DNA of 64,000 nt from Candidatus Melainabacteria bacterium (lineage in GTDB: Bacteria; Cyanobacteriota; Vampirovibrionia; Obscuribacterales; Obscuribacteraceae), in NCBI GenBank assembly GCA_016699165.1, contig CP064963.1, positions 2,232,001-2,296,000 of the forward strand, given 5' to 3'. Position 1 is the first letter of the stretch, and the number at the start of each line of letters is the position of its first letter. The notes beneath the pieces are model-generated. The model ran no database searches, was not told the DNA's origin, and saw only the letters and a list, made by a program, of their open reading frames with translations. Shown one piece after another: positions 8,857 to 18,276 of this stretch. A program made the translations under genes and the position numbers.

Positions 8857-8891
8857 TTAATATATACCGAAACTTTTGAGCCTCAGAACTC

Positions 8892-9218
8892 TTAGCAAAC
8901 AGCCCCTTCAGGAATAGCTGGAGCACCACAAGATCTGAGTAAACAATCAATTCTTGCCACTTTAAAGACTTTATAGATACTAGGAATCATGTTCTCAAAC
9001 CGACAATGCTTACCTGTAACTTCCACTGAGATTACAAACTCTTCAAGCCATTCAAGTCCATCTACAGTGATGAATGTGCACTCGGCAAAATTAATCATAA
9101 TTGGGCTTTGTGATTCAGCGGCAAATTTTTTGGCACCCGGGATTTCGCCATTAAAAATAGCAGGCACTTTAATTGTGTTTATGGTGATGTTGTGTTGTTG
9201 TTTTGAATTAGCTGTCAT
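8892..9218 (-). CDS. STAS-like domain protein
   Basis: A 108-aa single-domain protein. About aa 38-95 fits the STAS fold: a hydrophobic strand (IMINFAECTFI), then TVDGLEWLEEFVISVEVTGK as the helix after the conserved turn, then a strand and a helix ending in KVARIDCLL. STAS proteins act as anti-anti-sigma factors or as MlaB-like parts of lipid transport complexes. The usual phosphorylated serine in the D-SSG turn is replaced here by T-VDG. It lies 21 bases after the adhE stop codon, on the same strand, with no partner kinase nearby. The fold call is moderately sure; the partner is unknown. Confidence 0.55.
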   Translation of the reverse strand: MTANSKQQHNITINTIKVPAIFNGEIPGAKKFAAESQSPIMINFAECTFITVDGLEWLEEFVISVEVTGKHCRFENMIPSIYKVFKVARIDCLLRSCGAPAIPEGAVC

Positions 9219-9239
9219 ATCTATTTCTATTTGCTTTAT

Positions 9240-11891
9240 CTATTTAGGCGGTTGGCGCTCGGGGTAGGCACTGATGAAAAGCTGAACCATTTCTTCTATT
9301 AATGGAAAACGTGGATTAGTTTTAATACTTAAATCTTCAAAAGCAGCTTTAACCAATATAGGCAATTTATTTTGGAATTCTTCTGGGGTAATTCCCAGCT
9401 CCGAAATCGCAAGGGGTTGTTTACACATACGACCGATGTCATAAATTTTTTGCTTAAGCGCTTTGACGCCTTTTTTCACTTCAACATCCGTGTCGGCTTT
9501 GCCTTCTTCTGGCTTGTGAAGCCCGAGGAACTCAGCAGCTCTTGCATATTTTTTGTCTGCCACCCAAGTGTGATAATTCGAAATTGAAACAAATTTGCCC
9601 GGTACAAGTTCGTTGTAGTCCACTGTCGAAAGTAAAAATACGGCGTTTGCTCTACCGTGAGCGACATCAAAGTTGGCGCCAAGACTGTGAGCCAGAGCGT
9701 GATTTACTCCAACCGACACATTTCCTATTGCCATACCGGCAAGACAAGATCCGTGGTGCAACTTGTGGCGATAAACGATATCATCTGGATTTTCCAGAAT
9801 CATCGGCAACGCTTCAAAAATAAGACGCATAGCTTCAAGCGCCAATCCATCGGTGTAGTCGAAGGCGACGGCTGAAACCAACGCTTCAAGCGCGTGAGTT
9901 AGCGCATCAAATGCGGTATCACAAGTTATAGACAACGGAAGTGATCTTGTCAGATTCGCATCAACAATTGCGATATCAGGCAAAAGTGTTTGATCAACAA
10001 ATGACACTTTACGATGCTTTTCGTTATCTTTCAGCACCGCAAATGGTGTCACCTCAGATCCAGTACCAGAGGTGGTTGGAATTGCTATCAGTTTTGTTTT
10101 ATTTGATTTGGGAAATTGTGCAAGTCTGTGACGAAAATCAAGAAATGCCACAGAAAGCTGGTCTACATCGATATCGGGATAGTCGTAAAATAAGCGAATC
10201 AATTTAGCAGCGTCCAATACAGACCCGCCACCCAATGCCACTATAGTATCAGGCTTGGTGGCTTTTAAAAATTCGACCGCGGTTTTAATTGCTGCAAAAT
10301 CAGGCTCGACACCAATATTGTCGTAGACGCGAGTTTTGCAATCTTCTGGCATTTTTTCAAGAACGGCAGAAAGATGTCCGCGCTTGTCGGCAGATTTAGT
10401 AGTGAGAATCACAGCTGATTTTGTTTTTTGATGACTCAAAACATCGATGCTACCTGGATTTACATGTAGACTGTTTGTTGTTTGAAAGACTACGTCGTAG
10501 ACAGTGCGACGTGGGACTTTTTTGTAGTTGATTAAGTTCTTAATGCCCACGTTGTCAGATGTGATGTTACCACCGCCGGTACCACAGCCAAAACTCAAAG
10601 TAGTATTGAGATTATTGTAAACACCGCCCAGACCACCAATTGAAGTAGGGCAGTTAACGATTATTCTGCCGGCATTTATCGAGTCGGCAAAAAGAGCAAT
10701 AACATCTTCGTCGCGAGCAAACACGCCAGCGGTATGTCCGGTGCCACCACCATAGTTAACATCGAGTGAGCGATTGATGCCCTCGTAGACTGAGTCCACA
10801 AAAACATATCCAAGCACAGGCATTAGTTTTTCAACAGCCAAACGATGGTGGCGCAATTCGCCTTCTAGCGGGCATAAAATTATTTTGCAATTAAGCGGTA
10901 CGTCAAGACCCGCTTCCTGAGCTATTTTGTATGCGGGCTGACCGACAAGCTTGTAATTCATTCCACCAGTTTTTGGTTCAATTACAGCGTCTGCAACCTG
11001 ATTTACTTCTTCTGGTTTGCAAACATAACAACCCAGACGCTCGAATTCGCGCAACACCTGGTCGCCAACTTCTCTGTCTATGACTAGAGTTTGCTCACTG
11101 GGACATTCGGTGCCATTATCAAAAGTTTTAGAAGTAATAATGTCTTTGACCGATGAATGAATATCGGCAGATTTGTGCAAGTAACACGGAGTGTTGCCAG
11201 AACCAACACCTAGAGCCGGTTTGCCCGAGCTGTAAGCAGTGCGAACCATCTGAGTGCCACCGGTTGCGAAAATCAAATCTACTTGAGGATGGCTCATCAT
11301 GCGCTCGGTTTCTTTTCTGAGCTTGGATGATTTTTCTACCCAGGTAATAAAATGCTTGGGAGCGCCAGCCTTAAGACCCGCTTCGTAAACTATCTGAGCT
11401 GCATTATTGGAGCAATTGGCTGCCATTAAGTGAGCCGAGAATACAATTGCGTTGCGCGTTTTGGCGCAGGCGATACTTTTAAAAATGACGGTAGATGTCG
11501 GGTTGGTCACAGGCGACAAAGCCAGAATAACGCCAATAGGCTCAGCGTATTCAACCATATCTTCTTCAGGATACTCTTTGACGATGCCGCAAGTGCGAGT
11601 ATTTTTAATCTGGTTGTACTGAAATTCTGATGCAACGAAGTTTTTGAGCACTTTGTCTTCGGTAAGACCCATGCGAGTCTCTTCGTGTGCTTGTAGAGCC
11701 AAGGCTGGTGCAGCTTCAATTGCAGCTATCGTCATAGCTTTAACGATTTTATCCACTTGTTCCTGGGTGTACTGTGTGAAAACAGCCGCCGCCAGGCGTG
11801 CTTGGCGCAACATTTGCTCGGTTTTTTCTTCGACTTCGCCTAGTTTGGCAGTACCAGTCTTACTTTCCGAACTCTGAACAGTGGTGGTCAT
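9240..11891 (-). CDS. adhE: bifunctional acetaldehyde/alcohol dehydrogenase AdhE
   Basis: Converts acetyl-CoA to acetaldehyde and then ethanol, using two NADH; a key fermentative electron sink. The N-terminal CoA-acylating aldehyde dehydrogenase carries the catalytic cysteine in FDNGTECPSEQ (C263 from this start). The C-terminal iron alcohol dehydrogenase shows the nucleotide site GGGSVLDAAK, then PTTSGTGSEVTPF, and histidine iron ligands in HALAHSLG and DVAHGRAN. I chose the ATG at 11891 because it gives 883 aa, normal for AdhE, and a start shortly before the conserved helix. An in-frame ATG at 11993 would add 34 unconserved residues. It is transcribed away from the TPR gene at 12100. Such enzymes often form filaments (spirosomes). 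Confidence 0.96.
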   Translation of the reverse strand: MTTTVQSSESKTGTAKLGEVEEKTEQMLRQARLAAAVFTQYTQEQVDKIVKAMTIAAIEAAPALALQAHEETRMGLTEDKVLKNFVASEFQYNQIKNTRTCGIVKEYPEEDMVEYAEPIGVILALSPVTNPTSTVIFKSIACAKTRNAIVFSAHLMAANCSNNAAQIVYEAGLKAGAPKHFITWVEKSSKLRKETERMMSHPQVDLIFATGGTQMVRTAYSSGKPALGVGSGNTPCYLHKSADIHSSVKDIITSKTFDNGTECPSEQTLVIDREVGDQVLREFERLGCYVCKPEEVNQVADAVIEPKTGGMNYKLVGQPAYKIAQEAGLDVPLNCKIILCPLEGELRHHRLAVEKLMPVLGYVFVDSVYEGINRSLDVNYGGGTGHTAGVFARDEDVIALFADSINAGRIIVNCPTSIGGLGGVYNNLNTTLSFGCGTGGGNITSDNVGIKNLINYKKVPRRTVYDVVFQTTNSLHVNPGSIDVLSHQKTKSAVILTTKSADKRGHLSAVLEKMPEDCKTRVYDNIGVEPDFAAIKTAVEFLKATKPDTIVALGGGSVLDAAKLIRLFYDYPDIDVDQLSVAFLDFRHRLAQFPKSNKTKLIAIPTTSGTGSEVTPFAVLKDNEKHRKVSFVDQTLLPDIAIVDANLTRSLPLSITCDTAFDALTHALEALVSAVAFDYTDGLALEAMRLIFEALPMILENPDDIVYRHKLHHGSCLAGMAIGNVSVGVNHALAHSLGANFDVAHGRANAVFLLSTVDYNELVPGKFVSISNYHTWVADKKYARAAEFLGLHKPEEGKADTDVEVKKGVKALKQKIYDIGRMCKQPLAISELGITPEEFQNKLPILVKAAFEDLSIKTNPRFPLIEEMVQLFISAYPERQPPK

Positions 11892-12099
11892 CGCGTCTCT
11901 ATGTCCTATCTTCGTGCTACCTGAGTCTTGGCTGCGTCTCAAGAACGCACTTATAGCTTCAGTGTAATAGTCTACGGGCAAACCTAGCCCCATTTATCTC
12001 TATTATTTAATTGTTTTACACTTATACGTAATTCCCCCCTTCCAACGCGCCCGATTTGGCCATAGAATTTGGCTATTCAGAGGCATTGTTCTGGTTTTT

Positions 12100-13167
12100 A
12101 TGACAAAAGCACCGAAAATTTTGCTGTCTCTAAGTTGCCTGCTGGCAGCTTCGACTCCATTGTGCCTGGCTTTAGAGCATTCTCCAGCCAAGCAAATTTA
12201 CGTGCCTGCCTCTCAAATACCACGCCGGTACGACAGCGAAATGTTTAATGGCACAGAGGCTGTTCCAAGTACAAATTCTACTTCGAGCCTTTATAAAGTT
12301 CCAACTCATTATGGCAAACCGCCTTCCAAAGCCACGTCTTCCGCTTCAGCCTTGAGTGCGATTCACAAACCACTACCGGTTAAGAAGGTCTCAAAGCCCA
12401 CTGTTTACAAGAAAAGCACTGACCCGTTCGTGCAACAAACAGGCTCTCAGTTTCAGTCCGAACTTGCAATTAAGCACGCAGACGCACTTATTGCCCAGGG
12501 CAAGTTGAAAGATGCTCAGGCTGTTTTGATGAAAGTGCAAAGAACTTTTCCGCAAGAAGCCAAACTGAAAGACAAAATTGCACAAGTAAGCGTGCTTCGC
12601 TCGCACCATTTTTTAAAAACAGGCGATCATTTGCAGGCAGCGTCACAGTCGCGCATGGCACTTGCATTCGACACCGATAACGATAAGGCTAAAGACACCT
12701 TAGACAAAGCACTAAAAGGAATGAATGTTGACCCGTCCAGTTCGACGGCTCGATTGAAACAAGGTCATACTCTTTTTTCGCAAGGCAAAACGCTTGAAGC
12801 TGCCATTGAATATCGAGCAGCACTGCACAATCCGCTGCAGTTAGACTCGCACTCAGAAGCACTGGTTGGGCTTGGAAATATTGCCGCTCACCATAAAGAT
12901 TTCACCAATGCCAAAGCTAATTATGAAGCGGCTTTGCACCAGAATCCCAATTCGAGCAACGCTCTTAGACAGTACGGACTTTTTCAGTACAAGCAAAACG
13001 AACTTATTAATGCTAATCGCAATTTGTCCAAAGCGCTAATCGTCAACCCCTCAGATGCAGCTGCCAAAGAAAAATTGATTGAACTATGGCAACAACAAGT
13101 GGCAACAAGGCCAAGCGATGCCCTAACGCATTTGGGCATGGCGCGGGCGTATCAGTTGGGCCGGTGA
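12100..13167 (+). pseudogene. exported TPR protein, N-terminal part (frameshifted)
   Basis: The first 355 codons of a tetratricopeptide-repeat protein. It begins with a Sec signal peptide (hydrophobic LLSLSCLLAASTPLCLALE, aa 7-25). TPR units follow from about aa 110 onward, with typical A--LY/G-hydrophobic spacing. The frame stops at 13167 inside a TPR unit (MARAYQLGR-stop), while the next frame continues the repeat as AGDLKSAQAEYKTVVKIDP. Removing one G from the GGG at 13158-13160 restores Y-Q-L-A-G-D-L and a single protein of 1113 aa. This is therefore either a true frameshift mutation or a sequencing error. TPR proteins act as scaffolds; the partner is unknown. Confidence 0.85.
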
Positions 13168-15442
13168 TCTAAAATCGGCTCAGGCAGAATATAAAACAGT
13201 AGTAAAAATAGATCCTAATCATCCTAATCTGCCTCAAGCACGCGAGAGCTTCAAGATTGCTCTAGTCGAGCAAGAAGCTCGCAAACACTTAGAATCGGCA
13301 CACACGCTTGAAAATCACAATGCTTTGCGCGAGGCATATGCCAAAGCCAGTGAGGCCGCACGCATTACACCAAATAATGTACAAACCAAACTTTATCAAG
13401 CTCATCTGGCAGAGCGAATTGGCAATTACCAGGACGCCAAAGCGTTTTATCTCAGCGCTTTAACTCTGGATCCAAACAACGCGACTGCATCAACTGGTGT
13501 GCGCAGATATGCAAATATTTTGGCCCCTGGCGAGCATCCAATTGAGTTGAAAGCACAAGCTGGCAACATAAATGGAGCTGCATCAGACAGTTTTGACAGC
13601 TTCAATTCAGGCAGACGCATTGAAGGTCCACGCAATTGGTCGTTTGGTGTACCACCAAACAGACCTCATCAATTTACCGGAAACGAAGAGCCACCTTCTG
13701 CAAGTTTGCCCGCCTTTCCAATGACTATGCAAGGAAACCCAGCAAGCGGCGCCTCTCCAGCGCAATACGGCGTGGTGCCAGGTTCTATCTATCAAGTTCC
13801 AACGGGTGATCCGCTCACTAATATGGCAGGATTCATGGGACAACTGCGCAATCATATGCAAGGCGAAAAGCAAAAGTGGAAAGATTGGGAAGAACAAGTT
13901 CACAATAATATGAAGCCGCAAACTGCCGATGCAGCGGCTCCTTCTTCGATATCAGCGCCGTCTACTTCTTCTGGCTCTGTAGCTTCGCTACTGGCTATGA
14001 GTCCGACTACATCTTCTGGCGCTGCCAGCGCTGCGACTGCAACGACATCTCCAATCGCAAACAAATTAATTACATCTGGCGACGTTGCCGCTCTTTTAAA
14101 ATCACTCAACATCAACAAAACAGCGGTCGCGCCTGCAATAACTCAAGCTGCCAATCAAGCTGTTGCAACAACAGTTCCAACAGCGACATCTTCGGCCGCT
14201 TCAAATATTGCCAATATGGCTGCGACAGCAACTGGCATGACACCACCTGTAGCACCACCAATTCAAAGCCAATCCAAACTTGGCACAATGGTAAACGCCC
14301 TCTCAAATGCCGCTGCTGGCAGACCTCTGATGTCACAGCCGTATAACTATAATTATGCAAATTCGATGGCAAATCCATACGCAAATCCTTATGCAAATCC
14401 ATATGCGCCATACAATCCGCAAGCAATGCCAGCCTCTGTTAATCAACTTGTAGTGGGACCACCTCAAATTGACCCGATGACAGGCAAAGCGCTTCCTACA
14501 AATGTTATGCAACAACCGGTAGGAAGTTTGCCTCTGGGCACAGGAATAAGCAGCACTCCAGGCAACGGCACTAATTGGGCGGCACTGGCAGCTACAGCTG
14601 GGCAAGTAGCTTATCAAAACAGAGGTGCCATAAAAGTTGCAGCGGCAAACGCGGCACAAAAGATGCAACCGTTTGTAGAAAACGTCAGAAACAGCTTGAC
14701 TCAACCAGCTTCCACAAGCGTTAGCGAAACAACCAAAGCTAAATTGCTACCAACCACCACGAATGAAACCGCCACTACATCTAGTACCACCTACCAATCG
14801 GTTCCCGCAATGGAATCTTTAAATCAGGCAGCTGTTCCAAACGAAATAAATCCTACAATAACTAAAACTTCAGACGAGAATGCCATTGCCCTCGCCTCTC
14901 CAGACAGTCTTACTTCTGAAACACCAAAGTATGCAAGTCCCGAATCCGGAAATAGCCGAGTGAGTGAGCTTGAAAATCAGAATTCACAACTACGCGATCA
15001 ATTAGAAAAAGCGAATGCTCAAATAAAATCAATGAACGGCAATTCAGCTCAAGGTGTTCCACAAGGCGCTCCAGAATCAGCTTACAAGTCGCCTTTTGCC
15101 AAAGCGCCTATACGACTGGAATTACAAGGCGTTAGTTCGACTGAAAAAACTACCACTCTAAATGTAGTACTCAAAAATAGCCAAAGCGGTGAGATGAAAC
15201 TGCCATCGTCAATGAGAGCGGTCGTTCGTTTGTACGGAACCAAGGACCAAGTAGCAAAAGTAAAATTTGACAAGAAAGCACTAAACGCTAACGAAACTGT
15301 CAAAGGTACAATCACAGTTCACGCACCAAAGTTGAGCCCTGCAGCCGATGTACTAATACCAAATATGATTAGTGCAAGCGATGGATCAAAGCAAGACTTG
15401 CATTTGACAGTTCCGATATCTTCTAATTTCGGCGTCAACTAA
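13160..15442 (+). pseudogene. exported TPR protein, C-terminal part (continuation after frameshift)
   Basis: This is the continuation in the second frame of the TPR protein that starts at 12100. It contains at least two further TPR units, then about 450 residues rich in A, S, T, P, N and Q, with a short YANPYANPYANPYAP-like repeat near 14350-14410, then a coiled-coil segment (SRVSELENQNSQLRDQLEKA) and a C-terminal beta domain of about 115 aa. The first start codon available after the shift is a TTG at 13325, in mid-repeat and without a ribosome binding site, so independent translation is unlikely. No matching domain is known to me for the C-terminal beta domain. Confidence 0.8.
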
Positions 15443-15697
15443 ATTGCGTTAGCCTCTTCGACAATCGTTTGCTTTGCGTCTTTGAACAATGGCAACACAT
15501 GCGCTGTTGGGTTGGAAAGTTAATTACAAATTTTGTTCCTCGACCAAGTTCGCTAAAGCAAGCAATATTTCCTTTGATTTGGAAGCGTCCGATTGTCAAT
15601 GCCTGGTAAATACATGCGCCACTGCATCTGGTGCGATTCCATGTCCGCTGTCTTCTATTTGTATAACGACATCACTATCATGCAAGCTTACATTTAC
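15435..15697 (-). pseudogene. decayed histidine kinase, HATPase_c fragment
   Basis: Read on the minus strand, 15697-15596 encodes a typical kinase ATP-binding segment, with VVIQIEDSGHGIAPDAV (the G1-box pattern D-G-GI) and then VFTRH and a stop. In another frame from 15596 to 15435 the sequence gives GNIACFSELGRGTKFVINFP, which matches the last strand of HATPase_c domains (E-G-GT-F---LP). The part that normally joins them (F-x-TK, GTGLGL) is missing. So this is the 3' end of a histidine kinase with an internal deletion and frame change. It directly follows the TfoX-like gene and overlaps the end of the TPR gene by eight bases. Confidence 0.7.
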
Positions 15698-16071
15698 CGG
15701 CCCTTCTTCTTAGGCTTTTTAAGAGCTTGCGCCTGGGCGCTTTTTAGCGCCTCTGCCGATAACTGACTCAGATAATCGGGATTTTCCAGAGCCGCATCAG
15801 GGACCTGGTAGTAAAAGATACGACCAATGCCTTTTTTGGTCTCATATTGAAAATATTCTTTGGCGAATTCGCGCTCATCTTCAGGAATTTCAACTGGATG
15901 GCCCGACTGGTCTAAGGTTTCTTTCAAATATAAGATTTCGTCGATTATTATGGCAAACATCAATCCTTCAACAAATAGTCCGATACCTCCAAACATTCGT
16001 CTTGCCTGAACTATTCGCCAGGAACGAAGAAGGTCTTGTACATGTATGGTTAAACCATCAATCTTTTTCAT
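15694..16071 (-). CDS. TfoX N-terminal domain protein
   Basis: A 125-aa protein with the TfoX/Sxy N-terminal fold: ARRMFGGIGLFVEGLMFAIIIDEILYLK (in two adjoining blocks at about aa 20-47) is the family hallmark. TfoX regulates competence in gamma-proteobacteria, but stand-alone N-terminal-domain proteins are widespread and mostly uncharacterised. I chose the ATG at 16071 (MKKIDGL); an ATG at 16095 would add eight residues and neither has a strong ribosome binding site. The C terminus is lysine-rich (KKPKKKGR). The decayed histidine kinase begins within its stop codon, so the two were perhaps co-transcribed. Confidence 0.8.
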   Translation of the reverse strand: MKKIDGLTIHVQDLLRSWRIVQARRMFGGIGLFVEGLMFAIIIDEILYLKETLDQSGHPVEIPEDEREFAKEYFQYETKKGIGRIFYYQVPDAALENPDYLSQLSAEALKSAQAQALKKPKKKGR

Positions 16072-16171
16072 TCTATCTATTTCACAAGGCACCATATGTG
16101 GTGATAAACAAAACCGACAATCTCACAATGAGACCATCGGCTTTGTAATTGATTCCAGATGATGCGAGCAA

Positions 16172-16468
16172 CTACTCTTTTTTAGCGTCGCCAGCTTCTT
16201 CTTTTTTATCTTCAGACTTAACTTCTTCAGTTTTGGTCTCTTCAGTTTTGGTCTCAGTGCCTTCGGCTGTTTCAGTAGTTTTCTCGGTAGCTTTTTCTTC
16301 TACTTTGGTGCTGCTGTCGCCTGAAGGTGTTGAAGATTCAGTAGTTGTTGTGGTTGTAGATGTGGTGGCATTTTCATCTTTAGCTCCGCCGCATCCTGCT
16401 AGTAAACCTACAACTGCTACGGCTGTTAACAATGCCATAGCGCTGTTTTTTGTTGTTTTCGCTTCCAT
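16172..16468 (-). CDS. small lipoprotein, threonine/glutamate-rich
   Basis: A 98-aa predicted lipoprotein. A signal peptide (ALLTAVAVVGLLAGC) ends in the lipobox LAGC, which puts the lipidated cysteine at about aa 26. The mature part is entirely low-complexity T, E, K and S with a run of threonines, so it is likely disordered. GGAGAG lies about 9 bases upstream of the ATG. Two palindromes lie in the leader (16486-16515). Function is unknown; such small anchored proteins may act as periplasmic linkers or stress-induced envelope proteins. Confidence 0.8.
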   Translation of the reverse strand: MEAKTTKNSAMALLTAVAVVGLLAGCGGAKDENATTSTTTTTTESSTPSGDSSTKVEEKATEKTTETAEGTETKTEETKTEEVKSEDKKEEAGDAKKE

Positions 16469-16485
16469 CTAAACTCTCTCCGTTA

Positions 16486-16515
16486 AATTGGCACGCCAAT
16501 TATTTGTACTAGTAC
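16486..16515. promoter_or_regulatory. two palindromes in the lipoprotein leader
   Basis: AATTGGC-AC-GCCAATT (16486-16501) and the perfect palindrome GTACTAGTAC (16506-16515) are only four bases apart, 18-47 bases before the lipoprotein start codon. They could be a protein-binding site or an mRNA stem. I cannot place a good promoter relative to them. Confidence 0.35.
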
Positions 16516-16589
16516 CAAACAATTACAACCGACCGGGCGGGTCTGGCGCAAGGAATGTTACTTTATCTGTCGTCTCTTGATAACCGCAC

Positions 16590-17495
16590 TTACATAACGT
16601 ATTGCGGTTTGGTTTTGTAGAGCAAGCGGAAGGTAGCTTTGTCTCCAGCAGAAAGACTTGTGACGATGCGATCGACATACATGATGTCGTCTCGATAAGG
16701 GCTGTGCTCCTTGATTCCAAGCGCATGACCAAACTCGTGAGCAGTAGCTCCTATCATGCGTTCTGGGGTGTGATTAATCATGGTCGAGAGCTCAATGACA
16801 ACTGGTTTTTGTCTGTAATTGGGCAATTGAGTCTGAGCTGGGGTGAAGAGCTGTGCGCAAGTGTTACCACCCACGTTCAACCCGCCTGGACCGCCAGAAT
16901 CGGGAAATGAGTCTGTGAAAAAGACCAGAACCTGTGCTTCTCTTGGATCTTCGGTAAATCCGAATTTTATCAGACCTTCATGTTCGAACTGCCGCCACTG
17001 CTCGATGCCTGCGGCCACTTGATAATTAGTCTGCTCTTCCCAGCCCTTTGCAACATTGCAATCGCCAAAAGGATCTTCCGATTGCAAACGCTGAAAAACT
17101 TCATCTACTCTTTGCTGTTGCAATTGAGCAAATGGCAACTTAGGCAATTCTATGCCAGGACTGATCCAGACGCGCAGGGGCATTTTATCGGCAGTCCAGC
17201 GCACCAGTGCCATGCGCAGGGTAGGCTCGCCCGGGTTATAAGGCTTTGCTGCGGTAGCTTTGGTGCGATTCTCGCCTCCTGTCAGATGCAGCCCAGGAGT
17301 AGTAATTTGCGACCCATATCCTGCCGCCCCCTGGCGTCCATCGGGCAAATAGCGTGGCGAACGAGTTTGAAACTGAGCTTTTGGCAGCGCTGGTCCGCGT
17401 TTCTGCCTATTCTGAGCCATAACATCAAGTGGACTTGCCAGTGGAGATAAACTCAGGCAACACAATATAAACAAGCAATACGAGCGTTTAGTCAT
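16590..17495 (-). CDS. exported matrixin-like zinc metalloprotease
   Basis: A 301-aa exported peptidase. A signal peptide (LFILCCLSLSPLASPLDVMA, about aa 8-27) precedes a mature protein whose C-terminal 120 residues hold HEFGHALGIKEHS, the extended HExxHxxGxxH zinc motif of metzincins, followed by DDIMY, a plausible Met-turn. This fits peptidase M10/matrixin-like enzymes. The central part (about aa 90-200) contains the expected five-stranded domain. The N-terminal proline-rich region could be a linker. It acts outside the cytoplasm, probably on cell-surface or environmental proteins. It is divergent from nagB at 17553. Confidence 0.88.
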   Translation of the reverse strand: MTKRSYCLFILCCLSLSPLASPLDVMAQNRQKRGPALPKAQFQTRSPRYLPDGRQGAAGYGSQITTPGLHLTGGENRTKATAAKPYNPGEPTLRMALVRWTADKMPLRVWISPGIELPKLPFAQLQQQRVDEVFQRLQSEDPFGDCNVAKGWEEQTNYQVAAGIEQWRQFEHEGLIKFGFTEDPREAQVLVFFTDSFPDSGGPGGLNVGGNTCAQLFTPAQTQLPNYRQKPVVIELSTMINHTPERMIGATAHEFGHALGIKEHSPYRDDIMYVDRIVTSLSAGDKATFRLLYKTKPQYVM

Positions 17496-17552
17496 ATTAA
17501 AGAAACCCGATTCTACTTCTTATATTATGCCAACAGTTTTGAATTTGCTTTC

Positions 17553-18269
17553 ATGAACCAACCCACTCAAACTTTCCAAACAATTTGCCTACCCAAAGAA
17601 GAAGCCAGCCTGAAGGTTGCGCACGAAATTGCCTTTCTAATAGAAAATCAAGCACTTGATGAAGACTATGTTTGCCTTGGTTTGCCAACCGGCAGAACGC
17701 CTTATCTTATTTACGAAGAATTGGCGCGCATCTCAAACGAACGCAATTTCAAATGGGAGCGAGTCAAATGTTTTGCCCTGGACGAATATTTAGACTCAGA
17801 TTCAGAAGACACTTTTCACGCCTATCTGTACAAAAATCTCTATAGCAAAGTCTCAATTCCAAGCAAAAATTGCTTCAATCCAGCCGAGTGCGATGACTAC
17901 GACGGACTAATTGCAATGCACGGCGGATTGGATTTAACTATTCTTGGAGTAGGCGGCAATGGTCATATTGCTTTTAATGAGCCTGGAACCAGCGAAAACA
18001 GCTGGACACATTGTGTTTGGTTGACGGATGAAACTCTGAAGGCGAACAAGTCTCTTTTTAAGAATCCCGAAAAAATGCCAAGTAAGGCTGTGACAATGGG
18101 CGTTGCCACAATCGTTGCAAGCAGAAAAATCAAACTCGTGGCATTTGGCGAAAATAAAAAACAGGTCTTAAAAGAAGCACTGAAAGAAAAAATTACCAGT
18201 AATTTGCCCGTTTCTTATTTGCAGAAACATAGTAATCTAGAGGTGTATACAGATTTCAGCCTGGACTAA
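17553..18269 (+). CDS. nagB: glucosamine-6-phosphate deaminase
   Basis: Converts glucosamine-6-phosphate to fructose-6-phosphate and ammonia, feeding amino sugars into glycolysis. The 238-aa protein has GLPTGRTPYLIYEEL (about aa 43-57), the catalytic aspartate region DEYL (77-80) and GVGGNGHIAFNEPG (132-145) with the catalytic histidine H138. Its length matches the shorter Gram-positive type NagB, without the allosteric C-terminal extension of E. coli. No nagA lies beside it. The cyclophilin gene starts seven bases after its stop, so the two are likely co-transcribed although their functions differ. Confidence 0.92.
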   Translation: MNQPTQTFQTICLPKEEASLKVAHEIAFLIENQALDEDYVCLGLPTGRTPYLIYEELARISNERNFKWERVKCFALDEYLDSDSEDTFHAYLYKNLYSKVSIPSKNCFNPAECDDYDGLIAMHGGLDLTILGVGGNGHIAFNEPGTSENSWTHCVWLTDETLKANKSLFKNPEKMPSKAVTMGVATIVASRKIKLVAFGENKKQVLKEALKEKITSNLPVSYLQKHSNLEVYTDFSLD

Positions 18270-18276
18270 CTGAGAC

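Noticed and set aside
11892..11993. 34-residue N-terminal extension of AdhE
   Set aside because: The extension is not part of the AdhE family and the shorter start gives a normal length of 883 aa.
15489..15713. 74-aa plus-strand frame after the TPR gene
   Set aside because: The opposite strand shows clear histidine kinase motifs, so this frame is the shadow of the remnant.
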